NCBI GenBank assembly: GCA_013911835.1
Contig: JACESM010000008.1
Span: forward strand, 1-33,710
Length of the DNA: 33,710 nucleotides
Origin: Porphyrobacter sp.
GTDB taxonomy: Bacteria > Pseudomonadota > Alphaproteobacteria > Sphingomonadales > Sphingomonadaceae
Reading direction: 5' to 3'
In this document: positions 20,800 to 29,841 of the stretch, piece after piece
Layout of the letters: each line of letters begins with the position of its first letter
Position numbering within the stretch: the first letter of the stretch is position 1
Position numbers and translations under genes: made by a program
The notes under the pieces: model-generated
Database searches by the model: none
What the model saw: the letters and a program-made list of their open reading frames with translations, nothing else
What the model was told of the DNA's origin: nothing

Positions 20800-20838
20800 G
20801 AGGGCGGTCGCCTTTGGGGGAAAGCGGCCGCCCTCTTT
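20800..20838. terminator. bidirectional intrinsic terminator between hemA and the amylase gene
   Basis: GAGGGCGGTCGC (20800-20811) pairs with GCGGCCGCCCTC (20824-20835) with one G-U type mismatch around a 12-nt loop, followed by TTT. The loop base pairs further through CTTT...AAAG, extending the stem. It lies between the convergent ends of hemA and the leftward alpha-amylase and probably serves both. A smaller hairpin CTCCC/GGGAG precedes it at 20783-20798. Confidence 0.8.
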
Positions 20839-20846
20839 GCGCTAGG

Positions 20847-22547
20847 TCAGGGCGCGAGCTCGAGCAGCACGACCCTGCCCGGCTTCGCGATCTCTATCAT
20901 CCCGCCCGACACGGGCGCCGTCCCGCCGGTGTAGGCATCGCGCAGCACGGTGCCTTCGGCGAACACCGTGCCAACCCTGATCGTGACCGGCGCGGAGGCG
21001 TCTGCCGTCATCGCTACCACCACCCGGTCGGCGATACCCGCCTGGTCGAGCGTGCGCGCGAAGGTGTAGGGCTTGAAGCCCAGCTCAAGATGCCGCCCCG
21101 CGCCAATCGCGGGATGGCTTGCGCGAAACTGGCCGAGCTTCTGCCAGTGGAGCAGCATCGTCTGGCCCGTCTCGGTTTGGGCCTGATGCCAGTCGAACAC
21201 TGAGCGCAAAGTCGCATCGCCTTTGGTGCCGGGCACCACCAGCGACCGGGCGATCTCGTCGCCGTAGTATATCTGCGCCCCGCCGGGTGCGAGCAGCAGC
21301 GCCTCGGCGGCCGCGAAGTGGTCGGCGCGCGCGGGATCATGCGGGTTCATGTCGTCGTGCGAGGCAAGATAGTTGAGAGTCGCACGACCCTTGAAAGCGC
21401 CTGTCCCGAGCTCTGCATCGAAAGCGCGGAAGAGCGCAGGCAGCGGCATCGCGAGATGGCCGGGAAAGCCCATGTTGATCGTGCCGTCGAACCCGTGGTC
21501 GCGGAAATCGACGATCCTGTCGCCATAGTCATAGGCCGCGCCGACTGCCTGACCGTTGGCGAGAAGGCCATGATTGAACACCTCGCCGACCATATAGAAG
21601 GGGCGATCCCCCGCAACCCGCTCGGGGTTGCGGGCGCGCCAATCAGCGAGGGCGATGGCGGATTCGCGCTTGAGCAGCCCCCACAATTCGGGGTCGACGT
21701 GCTTCGCTGTATCGACCCGGAAGCCGTCGATGCCGTAATCGCGCACCCAGTCGGTCAGCCACTTGACGAGGTAGCATTTGGGCGCGCGCGGATAGCCGGT
21801 GCGCTTAAAGAAGCTGTCGAGCTCGGCCAGCTCGCGCTTCAGCCGCCCTTCCTTGCGCCACTTGGCAAGGAGGAAATCGGGCAGCGCCACAGGGGCCTCG
21901 CTATCGGTGCGCATGTCCTGCAAGGTGAAGGACAGCTCGCAATCGACCGTGCCTGCATAGGTCTTGTAATCGCATGGCGGTTGGCGACGCACCCAGGTTT
22001 CGGGCCAGCGCGGATCGAGCGGGGTCACGGGCCCCGCATGGTTGGCGATCACGTCGACGATCACCCGCAGGCCCTTGCCGTGTGCTGCCTTCACCATCGC
22101 GGCGAAATCGGCCTCGGACCCGAGATTGGGATCGACCGCGGTCCAATCCTTGGGCCAGTAGCCGTGATAGGCATAGGTGCGGCCCCATTCGCCCTCGTCG
22201 ACGAAGCCGTGGACGTTCTCGATCACCGGCGTCGTCCAGATCGCATCGACGCCGAGATCGTTGAACCAGCCCTGTTCGATCCTATGCGTCAGCCCCTTGA
22301 GATCGCCGCCCTCATAGCTGCGCAGCGGTCCGCCTTCAGGCTTGCGACCGACCGACCGGTCATTGGCCGGATCGCCGTTGGCGAAACGGTCGGTAAGCAG
22401 GAAGTAGACCGTCGTCGCCCGCCAGCGCGGGTCGACTGCCTCGGTTTGGGCGGCGGCTTCTTCCTGCGCGTGCAGCGTGGCTGACGCCAGACTGCCAACC
22501 GCAGCCGCTGCCAGCGCAAGCATGCCGGGCGTGGTGAAATGTCGCAT
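20847..22547 (-). CDS. secreted GH13 alpha-amylase, MalS-like
   Basis: The product of 566 residues has a signal peptide (MRHFTTPGMLALAAAAVGSL..TLHA, cleavage near residue 27), so it acts in the periplasm or outside. The GH13 regions are all present: DVIANH (165-170), GFRVDTAKH with nucleophile Asp279, MVGEVFNHG with acid/base Glu322, and LASHDD with Asp398. The long B-domain insert containing PPCDYKTYAGTVDC and APKCYLVKWLTDWVRDYGIDGFR resembles the periplasmic alpha-amylase MalS (GH13_19). A short beta C-domain ends in RVVLLELAP. It would cut dextrins to shorter maltodextrins. It is the last gene of the leftward group. Subfamily placement is from memory of MalS and is less certain than the family. 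Confidence 0.92.
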   Translation of the reverse strand: MRHFTTPGMLALAAAAVGSLASATLHAQEEAAAQTEAVDPRWRATTVYFLLTDRFANGDPANDRSVGRKPEGGPLRSYEGGDLKGLTHRIEQGWFNDLGVDAIWTTPVIENVHGFVDEGEWGRTYAYHGYWPKDWTAVDPNLGSEADFAAMVKAAHGKGLRVIVDVIANHAGPVTPLDPRWPETWVRRQPPCDYKTYAGTVDCELSFTLQDMRTDSEAPVALPDFLLAKWRKEGRLKRELAELDSFFKRTGYPRAPKCYLVKWLTDWVRDYGIDGFRVDTAKHVDPELWGLLKRESAIALADWRARNPERVAGDRPFYMVGEVFNHGLLANGQAVGAAYDYGDRIVDFRDHGFDGTINMGFPGHLAMPLPALFRAFDAELGTGAFKGRATLNYLASHDDMNPHDPARADHFAAAEALLLAPGGAQIYYGDEIARSLVVPGTKGDATLRSVFDWHQAQTETGQTMLLHWQKLGQFRASHPAIGAGRHLELGFKPYTFARTLDQAGIADRVVVAMTADASAPVTIRVGTVFAEGTVLRDAYTGGTAPVSGGMIEIAKPGRVVLLELAP

Positions 22548-22620
22548 TCGTTCCCCCTTTTCTCCCCGTCCGGGGCAAAATCGCGTCGTTCCCAGTGCGG
22601 ATGAGGCAGGCAGCGCGCCC

Positions 22621-24696
22621 TCACTTCACCGAAATGAACCGCACCGCCACCCCGCCCGAGGCCGCCAGATGCACCGCGAAGGTCTCGCCGCCGGTGACCA
22701 CCTTTTCCTCGATCACGATGTCATAGGGGTTGTAGTCCCAATGCGCGTGCGGGCCGTCGCGGTAGATTTGCGCGCGGTATTTCTTGCCGGGTTCGAGGAA
22801 GGATAGCGCCAGCGACACATCGCGTGGGGTCTCGTCGGTCAGCGCGCCGAGGAACCATTCCCTGGACTTCCGCCCCTGCCGCGCCATCGCGATCCACTGG
22901 CCGACCTCGCCATCCAATGCGACCGACTGCTCCCAATCGGCCTCCACGTCCTTGATGAACTGGAAGGCGTCGAGGCGCTTTTCGTAGTTTTCGGGCAGGT
23001 CTGCGGCCATCTGGAGCGGGGAGTAGATCGTCACATAGGTCGCCAGCTGCTTCGCCAGCGTCGTCTGCGGGCGGTTTGACGGGTCGCCGCGCGCCATGTC
23101 TGGGCGGACCGGCGCGCGCTCATTTGGGCGCAGGTCGAAGATGCCCGGCGTGTAGTCGAACGGCCCCGCCAGCAGCGCGGTGAAGGACAGCATCGCCTCA
23201 TGCGAAGGCGGGTTGGGCGGCGAGCCCCAGGCGTTGAACTCCATGCCCCGCGCGCCCTCGCGGCTCATCCAGTTGGGATAGGTGCGCCTGAGGCCGGTGT
23301 CCTTCACCGGCTCGTGCGTGTCCATCGCGATTTGCCGTTCCGCCGCCGCCTTGATCACCGTCATGTGGTGATCGATCATCCGCTGGCTGTCGTAATATTC
23401 GTAGTGGCGGATGCCCTTGTCATCGACCCACACCGCATCGCCCGCGTCCGAGACATAGCCGGTCTTGACGTAGTGCGAGCCAATCTTGCGCACCAGATCG
23501 AGGCCCGCCGCGAGCTGCTTTTCGTAGTTGGTGAGGTTCGCCGAGGTCTCGTGGTGGACGATCAGCTGGACGCCCTTGGACGCGGCATATTTGCTCAAGG
23601 CGTCGATGTCGTAATCGGGATAGGCCTCGGTGAAGCTGAAGACATCGCCGTTGTTGAACCAGTCGCCGTCCCAGCCTTTGTTCCAGCCTTCAACGAGGAC
23701 GCCCGAAAAGCCGTGCTTGGCGGCGAAGTCGATATAGCGCCTTGTCTCTGCCGTGGTCGCGCCGTGGTATTTGTTGCTCGCCCAGGTGCGGTCGTTGATG
23801 TGCATCGCCCACCAGATGCCGATGTACTTGCCGGGCTTGGCATAGGAGACATCGCCCAATGCATTGGGTTCGTTGAGGTTCAGCACGATGTCGGAATTGA
23901 TCAGGCCCACTGCCCTGTCAGCGATCTGGATCGTGCGCCAAGGGGAGTTGAAGGGGGCCTTGGTCTTGACCTTGGGCCCGCCCGCCCAGTTCCTGAGGTT
24001 CGCCTGAAAATTGCCCGGGCGCAGCTGATCCAGCGACATCGACGAGTAATTCACCAGCGCCGCTTCGTGGATCGCCATGTAGACGCCGCCGGGGGTGCGG
24101 AAGGTGGACGGCGTGTGCGCGTCGTCGACCTGTCCTGCGGGGGCGATGCGGTAGATATATTCGTTGCGGTTGAACTCGTCTGCGGGAGTATACCACATGG
24201 TGGTCTTGTCCCCGACACCGAACTGGGTGAGCTCCTCGACGATGGCGATGTCGCCTGTGAGGGCGGGCTGTTCCTTCAGCTCGTAGCGAAAGCCGATGCC
24301 GGTGTCGAAGGCGCGGAAACGGACGGTGATGTCTCGCGCGGGACCGTCGGTTTCGGTGCGGAAGGTGACGGCAAGCTCGTTGTGCTGGTCGCGCACCAAC
24401 CGGCGCTCGCCCCAGGGCTGCTCCCAGGTCGTGTCCTGCGAGGCGCGGGTCGATCCGGCGATGGCCATGCCGCGCTCGAACCCGTGGTGCTCGGCGAACA
24501 GCATGCCGAGCAGCGAGGGTGCGATCACCTGCTCGCCGTTGAAGGCGACAGCATAGGTCGCGCGGCCGCCATCGTCGGCCACGGTGACGGTGATCCTGCC
24601 ATCGGGCGAGGCGAGCGTGAGGCTTTCGGCTGCTGCCGGTGCCGCTGCCCATGCGATGGCAGCCAGCGCCACGAGGGATTTCCAGTGCTTCGTCAT
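22621..24696 (-). CDS. GH97 alpha-glucosidase (SusB-like), secreted
   Basis: The product of 691 residues starts at 24696, 7 bp after GAGGAG; the frame stays open upstream without homology. A signal peptide ends around AAPAAA (residue 23). GH97 motifs are FGVGDKTTMWYTPADEFN, WWAMHIND, the TIM-barrel segment FSGVLVEGWNKGWDGDW and HEPVKDTGLRRTYPNWMSREGARGMEFNAW. Glu462 and Glu486 are 24 residues apart, as are Glu508 and Glu532 of SusB; Glu480 fits SusB Glu526. Gly413 (VKTGYV) stands where retaining GH97 enzymes have the aspartate nucleophile. This indicates an inverting alpha-glucoside hydrolase that releases glucose from maltooligosaccharides. The assigned residue equivalences rest on spacing only. 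Confidence 0.93.
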   Translation of the reverse strand: MTKHWKSLVALAAIAWAAAPAAAESLTLASPDGRITVTVADDGGRATYAVAFNGEQVIAPSLLGMLFAEHHGFERGMAIAGSTRASQDTTWEQPWGERRLVRDQHNELAVTFRTETDGPARDITVRFRAFDTGIGFRYELKEQPALTGDIAIVEELTQFGVGDKTTMWYTPADEFNRNEYIYRIAPAGQVDDAHTPSTFRTPGGVYMAIHEAALVNYSSMSLDQLRPGNFQANLRNWAGGPKVKTKAPFNSPWRTIQIADRAVGLINSDIVLNLNEPNALGDVSYAKPGKYIGIWWAMHINDRTWASNKYHGATTAETRRYIDFAAKHGFSGVLVEGWNKGWDGDWFNNGDVFSFTEAYPDYDIDALSKYAASKGVQLIVHHETSANLTNYEKQLAAGLDLVRKIGSHYVKTGYVSDAGDAVWVDDKGIRHYEYYDSQRMIDHHMTVIKAAAERQIAMDTHEPVKDTGLRRTYPNWMSREGARGMEFNAWGSPPNPPSHEAMLSFTALLAGPFDYTPGIFDLRPNERAPVRPDMARGDPSNRPQTTLAKQLATYVTIYSPLQMAADLPENYEKRLDAFQFIKDVEADWEQSVALDGEVGQWIAMARQGRKSREWFLGALTDETPRDVSLALSFLEPGKKYRAQIYRDGPHAHWDYNPYDIVIEEKVVTGGETFAVHLAASGGVAVRFISVK

Positions 24697-24730
24697 GCGT
24701 CGTCTCCTCGCGGCATCAGGGGCAGCCGCG

Positions 24731-26098
24731 TCACTTGGTCTCGGTGTAGATGCGGTAGCCCCAAGCGGGCAGATCGAGCGTCTCGCCGCCGGCAAACAGC
24801 GCGGGCGCACCGGTCATCGCATCGGTGTAGCTGCCGTGATGGCGCGCGTGGCTGAAGGTGATGGTGTGCGGCCGGGGGCTGAGGTTGAACACGGCGAAGA
24901 CCCGCGCGCCCTTATCCCCCCGCGTGAAGGCATAGACGTCGGCAGTCTGGCTGGTCGGCACTTCGACCATGGCCGCCCCGAAGCGCCCGTTGTGGAGCGC
25001 CGGGCTCCCGGTCTTCAGTGCGACGAGCTTCTCGAACAGCCCGGTCAGCCGCCCCTCCTTCCACACGATCGGATCACGCTCGAAGAATGCGAGCTTGCGG
25101 TCGTTGTCGGCCTCCTGCCCGTTGTAGATCAGCGGCAGGCCACTTCCGGTGAAGGACAGCGCAATTGCCGCCTCGTAGGCCGGGCCGTAGATCTGCGCCG
25201 CGACGCCATCCCAAGAATTCTGGTCGTGGTTTTCGGTATAGACCATGCGCATCGCCGCCTTCGGCCAGGTCTCGGACTGCCCAGCGTAATAGCCGCGCAT
25301 CGGCCCGGCACCCTCGCCGCTCTTGACGAGCCGCTGCATCGCCTCCTTCCAGCCCCAGCCATAGGTCGCGTCGAAAGCGCGGGCGTGGAGATCGCGCTGC
25401 TCCCATTCGGCGAGCAGGAAGACAGGCTGCATGGAGTCCAGCTGGCGTCGCGCGGTCTCCCAGAAGTCGGTCGGGACATAGCCCGCAACATCGCAGCGGA
25501 AGCCGTCGATCCCGTATTCGCGCACCCAGTAGGCGAGGCTCTCGGTCATGTATTGCCGCAAGGCAGGTTGACTGTAGTCGAAGTCGGCGACGTCCGACCA
25601 ATCGGTCCCCGCTGGGCTCATCATCGCGCCTTCGGGGGTGCGGGTGTACCATTCGGGATGGCTCTCGGTCAGCGGATTATCAAAGGCCGAATGGTTGGCG
25701 ACCCAGTCGAGGATCACCTTCAGCCCCAGCCGGTGCGCCTCGTCCACGAAAGCGCGGAACTCGGCCTCGGTGCCCAGCTCGGGATTGACCGCGCGGTAAT
25801 CGCGCACGGCATAGGGGCTGCCGAGGCTGCCCTTGCGATTGACCTCTCCGATCGGGTGGACCGGCATCAGCCAGATGATGTCGACGCCCATCGCCGCAAG
25901 CCGCGGAAGCTGCTTTTGTGCGGCCTTGAAGGTGCCCTCGGGCGTGAACTGGCGGGTGTTCATCTGGTAAAGCACCGCGTCGCGCGTCCAATCGGCGTTC
26001 TCGATCTCGACCACATCGCGCGGCGTGTAATCGGGTTCGGCCAGAGCGGGGGCGGCGGCAAGCGCGCCCGCCAGAAGGGCAATGGTCAGCCGCATCAT
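24731..26098 (-). CDS. secreted GH13 alpha-amylase-family enzyme
   Basis: The product of 455 residues has a clear signal peptide (MMRLTIALLAGALAAAPALA, 1-20). The four GH13 regions are DWVANHS (131-137), GFRCDVAGYVP with nucleophile Asp203, FLLAEWEQ with acid/base Glu231, and YTENHDQNS with Asp292. It is a compact amylase without extra domains and ends in a beta C-domain (LPAWGYRIYTETK). The start overlaps the MFS stop by ATGA, so it is translated with the permease. Substrate is likely maltodextrin or starch, but hydrolysis versus transglycosylation cannot be told from sequence. A 34-bp gap with a strong ribosome binding site leads to the GH97 gene. Confidence 0.9.
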   Translation of the reverse strand: MMRLTIALLAGALAAAPALAEPDYTPRDVVEIENADWTRDAVLYQMNTRQFTPEGTFKAAQKQLPRLAAMGVDIIWLMPVHPIGEVNRKGSLGSPYAVRDYRAVNPELGTEAEFRAFVDEAHRLGLKVILDWVANHSAFDNPLTESHPEWYTRTPEGAMMSPAGTDWSDVADFDYSQPALRQYMTESLAYWVREYGIDGFRCDVAGYVPTDFWETARRQLDSMQPVFLLAEWEQRDLHARAFDATYGWGWKEAMQRLVKSGEGAGPMRGYYAGQSETWPKAAMRMVYTENHDQNSWDGVAAQIYGPAYEAAIALSFTGSGLPLIYNGQEADNDRKLAFFERDPIVWKEGRLTGLFEKLVALKTGSPALHNGRFGAAMVEVPTSQTADVYAFTRGDKGARVFAVFNLSPRPHTITFSHARHHGSYTDAMTGAPALFAGGETLDLPAWGYRIYTETK

Positions 26099-27687
26099 GC
26101 TTGCTCCACTTTCAGTCGCGGCGTTGTCGCGCCCTCGCCATCGGCGACGAAGAAAGTCGCAACCGCCGCCAGCACGAAGCTCGTCGCCGAAATCGCGAAG
26201 GCGTAAACCGGCTCGTCGCCGAACAGGTTGGTGAGCAGGAAGCCGAGCAAGGTCGCCGCCAGAAGCTGCGGCACGACGATGAAGATGTTGAACACCCCCA
26301 TGTAAATGCCCATCTTTTCCTGCGGCACGCAGCCCGCGAGGATCGCGTAGGGCAGCGACACGATCGAGGCCCAGGCAATGCCGATCCCGATCTGCGGGAT
26401 CCACAAGAGCGCCGGATCGCGCACCAGCAGCATCGCGGCAAAGCCGGCCGCGCCCGCGATCAGGTTGAAGGCGTGGAGGCGGCAGCGGTCGATCTTCGCG
26501 GCGATCATCACGAAGCCCAAGGCGGCGGCAGCGGCAAGGCCGTTCCTCACCGATCCCATCAGGCTCCACCAGTCGGCCCCGTTCTGGTAGGCGGCGCTCG
26601 CCGCATCGCTCGCGCCGAAGTGGTATTCGGTCACGCCGGGCGTGCCGTAGATCCACAGGCCGAACATCCCGAACCAGCTGAAGAACTGCACCACGGCCAA
26701 TTGCCGCATGGTGCGCGGCATGGCGAAGAGGTCGGTGACAACCTCCATGAAACCGCTCTCCTCGCGGCCCTGCCCACGAAGGCTGCCTGCGATCAGTTGC
26801 ACCACCCCGAAGCCCGCGACCAGCGCGGCGAGGACGTAGATGTCCTTGGCGATTTCGATCGTGCCGAGCATCGCCGCGCCGCTCTCACTGTGCGCGAAAT
26901 AGACGAACCCGGCAATGGCCAGCCCCGCGAGCACCCACAGCGTTCCGCCCCTGGTGAACTGCGCTGCCGTGCGTGCCGCCGCGCCGACGGTGCCTCGCGG
27001 CGTATCGGCGCGCGCGGCCTCAAAGCTGGCGAGTTCCTCGGGCGAATATTCCTTCGTCGTGAACACCGTCCACAGCACCGCCGCCAGCAGCGCAGCCCCG
27101 CCGATGTAGAACGACCACTGCACCGTCTGCGGGATCATCCCCTCGGGCGCGGTATTGCTGAGGCCAAGCCAGTTGGTCATCACCCACGGCAGCGCGCCTG
27201 CCATCACCGCGCCCGCACCGATGAAGAAGCTCTGCATCGCATAGCCCATCGTGCGCTGACGATCGGGCAGGTTGTCGCCGACAAAGGCGCGGAACGGCTC
27301 CATCGTGATGTTGAGCGAGGCGTCCATGATCCACAGCATCCCCGCCGCCACCCACAGCGCGGGCGCGTTGGGCATGACGAACAGCGCGAGGCTCGCCAGC
27401 AGCGCACCGATCAGGAAGAACGGGCGGCGACGTCCGAAACGCGGGCTCCAGGTCTTGTCGGACAGGTGCCCGATGATCGGCTGCACGATCAACCCCGTCA
27501 TCGGCGCGGCGATCCACAGGATGGCAAGGTCGCCGACATCGGCGCCCAGCGTCTGGAAGATGCGGCTGACATTGCCGTTCTGGAGCTCGAACCCGATCTG
27601 GATCCCGAGGAATCCGAAACTCATGTTCCAGATCTGGCCCGCGCTGAGCGCAGGCTTGTGGCCGACATGCGTCATCGTCGCTTTCAT
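26095..27687 (-). CDS. MalY/SLC45-like MFS sugar permease
   Basis: The product of 530 residues is a 12-helix transporter. The start at 27687 is preceded by GGGGAGAGGG; a second in-frame ATG lies 12 bp further. The N-terminal helix LSAGQIWNMSFGFLGIQIGFELQNGNVSRIFQTLG and the motif IIGHLSDKTWSPRFGRRRPFFLIGA are characteristic of the SLC45/GPH sucrose-maltose transporter group. In Caulobacter the related MalY carries maltose across the inner membrane alongside a TonB-dependent receptor and a MalI repressor. The same partners (LacI-family gene, glucosidases) are found here. A large cytoplasmic loop lies near residues 220-250. It probably imports maltose or maltodextrins; the exact substrate is inferred. 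Confidence 0.88.
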   Translation of the reverse strand: MKATMTHVGHKPALSAGQIWNMSFGFLGIQIGFELQNGNVSRIFQTLGADVGDLAILWIAAPMTGLIVQPIIGHLSDKTWSPRFGRRRPFFLIGALLASLALFVMPNAPALWVAAGMLWIMDASLNITMEPFRAFVGDNLPDRQRTMGYAMQSFFIGAGAVMAGALPWVMTNWLGLSNTAPEGMIPQTVQWSFYIGGAALLAAVLWTVFTTKEYSPEELASFEAARADTPRGTVGAAARTAAQFTRGGTLWVLAGLAIAGFVYFAHSESGAAMLGTIEIAKDIYVLAALVAGFGVVQLIAGSLRGQGREESGFMEVVTDLFAMPRTMRQLAVVQFFSWFGMFGLWIYGTPGVTEYHFGASDAASAAYQNGADWWSLMGSVRNGLAAAAALGFVMIAAKIDRCRLHAFNLIAGAAGFAAMLLVRDPALLWIPQIGIGIAWASIVSLPYAILAGCVPQEKMGIYMGVFNIFIVVPQLLAATLLGFLLTNLFGDEPVYAFAISATSFVLAAVATFFVADGEGATTPRLKVEQA

Positions 27688-27802
27688 CCCTCTCCCCACC
27701 GCGCGCCTCCCGGGCGTGACGCGGCTTGGCCTTCCGCCTATGCTGTGCGGATCTTGCGTCCGCGTGGCGGCTTGTCGTGGCCGGGTCGTAGTCTGGACGC
27801 CC

Positions 27803-27828
27803 TGCAAAAATTTGCAAGAAACTTTGCA
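27803..27828. promoter_or_regulatory. candidate LacI-family operator, permease side
   Basis: TGCAAA-AA-TTTGCA (27803-27816) is an inverted repeat with a 2-nt centre. A further TTTGCA starts 12 bp after the right arm, so TGCAA-GAAACT-TTGCA forms an overlapping second palindrome. Such GC-centred TTGCAA elements are typical half-sites of LacI-family repressors; the cognate regulator may be the gene at 31493. Confidence 0.5.
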
Positions 27829-27930
27829 GGTCAGGGCAGGAAAAATCGGCAGCCCGCCGCGATGAAAACCGCTTTTGCGCGTGAATCAAACAGCTTGAAT
27901 GGGCGACGTCCGGCGCCAATGCCCCGTCAC

Positions 27931-27949
27931 AAAGATTTGCAAAAACTTT
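27931..27949. promoter_or_regulatory. candidate LacI-family operator, amylase side
   Basis: AAAGATTTGCAAAAACTTT contains the perfect 8-bp palindrome TTTGCAAA and outer AAAG/CTTT arms. It shares the core ATTTGCAARAA...CTTT with the permease-side site 120 bp away. It lies about 40 bp before the amylase start. Confidence 0.45.
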
Positions 27950-27987
27950 CCCAAGCTGTCACAACCCGTGGCGGAGGGAGTAGGGTC

Positions 27988-29841
27988 ATGAAGCGAATCT
28001 TCGCGAAGCTCGCGGCTGTGTTGTGCGCGGGTACCGCCTTGGCGGGGGCACCGCTGGCGGCGCAAACGACCCCGGCAAGCGCGCCTGTCGCCCCGCCCAT
28101 CGCCGAACGCGGGCTCGAGGACGAGATCATCTATTTCGTCCTGCCCGACCGCTTCGCCAATGGCGACCCGCGCAATGACAAGGGCGGCCTCAAGGGCGGC
28201 CCCCTCCAGCACGGCTTCGATCCCACCCACAAGGGCTTCTACCACGGCGGCGACCTCAAGGGGCTGACCGCCAAGCTCGACTACATCCAGGGCATGGGCG
28301 TCACCGCGATCTGGTTCGCGCCGATCTTCAAGAACAAGCCGGTGCAGGGCAAGCCGGGCGAGGAAAGCGCGGGCTATCACGGCTACTGGGTGACAGATTT
28401 CACCCAGGTCGATCCGCATTTCGGCACCAATGCCGAATTCAAGGCCTTCGTCGATGCCGCCCATGCGCGCGGGATGAAGGTCTATATGGACATCATCATC
28501 AACCACACCGCCGATGTGATCGGCTATGCCGAGGGCGAGGCGGCAGGCTACCGCTATCGCAGCAAGGGCGAATATCCCTTCAACCGCCGCGGCGGCCCGG
28601 ACGGCAATCCGATCAATGAAGGCTTCGCCGGTGACGCCGACCCCGATCCCGCCAATTGGGCCAAGCTTACCGACCCCTCCTTCGCCTACACGCCGGTCGT
28701 GCCCGATGCGGAGAAGGACGTGAAGGTCCCCGCCTGGCTCAATGACGTCACGCTCTACCACAACCGCGGCAATTCCCACTGGGTGGGTGAGAGCAGCCTC
28801 TATGGCGACTTCTCGGGGCTCGACGATCTCGCCACCGAGAACCCGCGCGTGGTCAGCGGGATGATCGCAATCTTCGGCCAGTGGATCGACGATTACGGGA
28901 TCGACGGCTACCGCATCGACACCGCCAAGCATGTGAACCCCGAGTTCTGGCAGGCCTTCACCCCGGCGATCCTGAAGCGCGCCCATGATAAGGGCATCAA
29001 GCACTTCCACATCTTCGGCGAGATCGCCTACGAGGAACCCACCGCCACCCTCGCCGCGCAGGTGATGGCGCAGAGCGGGCTGCCCTATGCGCTCGACATG
29101 GGCTTCGCGAAAGCCGCGCAGCTGGTGGCATCGGGCAAGGCGGGCCCCCGCCTGATGGCCGAATTCCTTGATCAGGATGCGGTCTATCCCGGCGGCGCGA
29201 AGACCGCGCTGGGCCTGCCGACCTTCCTCGGCAACCACGATTTCGGGCGCTTTTCGATGTTCGTGCGCGACATGAGCGGCAATGCCGACGAGGCGACGCT
29301 GCTCGCCCGCGTCAAGCTTGGCCATGCGATGATGTTCCTGCTGCGCGGGGTGCCGACGGTCTATTACGGGGACGAGCAGGGCTTCATCTCCGACGGCAAT
29401 GACCAGCTGGCGCGCGAGGACATGTTCCCCAGCGTGACCGCCTTCTACAACGACAACAACCTTGTCGGCAGCGATGCGACCACGGCTGAGGACAATTTCG
29501 ATCCCGCCCACCCGCTCTACCGCCTGATCGCCGAGCTTTCCGCCGCCCGCACCGCGGCCCCCGCACTACGCCGCGGCCTCACAACCGTGCGCGCCTTCAC
29601 CGAGACCGGTCCCGGCCTGCTCGCGGTCGAGCGCCACCATCCCGAAACCGGACAGCGCATTCTGGCGCTGTTCAACACCGGCGAAAGCCCACTTTCGCAA
29701 AGCATCGAGGTAAGCTACGCGGCGCGCGGCGTCGCACCCCTCATTGGCCCCTGCCCTGCCGCGCTCGCCGCACCCGGGGCGGTCTCGGTCACGCTGCCCG
29801 CATTCGGCTTTGCCGCCTGCATTCTGGAGTCCGACGACTGA
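27988..29841 (+). CDS. secreted GH13 alpha-amylase-family enzyme
   Basis: The product of 617 residues starts at 27988, 8 bp after GGAGGGA; the frame is open far upstream, but that part is antisense to the permease gene. A signal peptide precedes AQTTPASAPVAPP (cleavage near residue 25). The body starts EDEIIYFVLPDRFANGDPRND. GH13 regions are MDIIINHT (Asp168), GYRIDTAKH with nucleophile Asp311, IFGEIAYEE with acid/base Glu345, and FLGNHDFGR with Asp418. A long insert (about 175-270) forms domain B, and a beta C-domain ends in FGFAACILESDD. It probably degrades starch or dextrins outside the inner membrane. It heads the rightward operon; its stop overlaps the next start by one base. Confidence 0.92.
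   Translation: MKRIFAKLAAVLCAGTALAGAPLAAQTTPASAPVAPPIAERGLEDEIIYFVLPDRFANGDPRNDKGGLKGGPLQHGFDPTHKGFYHGGDLKGLTAKLDYIQGMGVTAIWFAPIFKNKPVQGKPGEESAGYHGYWVTDFTQVDPHFGTNAEFKAFVDAAHARGMKVYMDIIINHTADVIGYAEGEAAGYRYRSKGEYPFNRRGGPDGNPINEGFAGDADPDPANWAKLTDPSFAYTPVVPDAEKDVKVPAWLNDVTLYHNRGNSHWVGESSLYGDFSGLDDLATENPRVVSGMIAIFGQWIDDYGIDGYRIDTAKHVNPEFWQAFTPAILKRAHDKGIKHFHIFGEIAYEEPTATLAAQVMAQSGLPYALDMGFAKAAQLVASGKAGPRLMAEFLDQDAVYPGGAKTALGLPTFLGNHDFGRFSMFVRDMSGNADEATLLARVKLGHAMMFLLRGVPTVYYGDEQGFISDGNDQLAREDMFPSVTAFYNDNNLVGSDATTAEDNFDPAHPLYRLIAELSAARTAAPALRRGLTTVRAFTETGPGLLAVERHHPETGQRILALFNTGESPLSQSIEVSYAARGVAPLIGPCPAALAAPGAVSVTLPAFGFAACILESDD

Larger units (their letters stand above)
27688..27987. promoter_or_regulatory. 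divergent regulatory region of the alpha-glucan locus
   Basis: This 300-bp gap separates the leftward permease operon from the rightward amylase operon. It is AT-richer than the genes and holds two clusters of TTTGCAA-type palindromes (27803-27828 and 27931-27949), one near each operon. No gene or RNA was recognised in it. No high-quality -35/-10 pair was found by eye. Confidence 0.6.

Noticed and set aside
22548..22620. Possible terminator between the GH97 and MalS-like genes (CCCC-GGAC-GGGG)
   Set aside because: The stem is only 4 bp with no U-tract; the genes are co-oriented and probably co-transcribed.
26101..27987. Upstream extension of the amylase frame starting at 27988
   Set aside because: This part is antisense to the permease gene and shows no amylase homology; a signal peptide and strong ribosome binding site mark the start at 27988.
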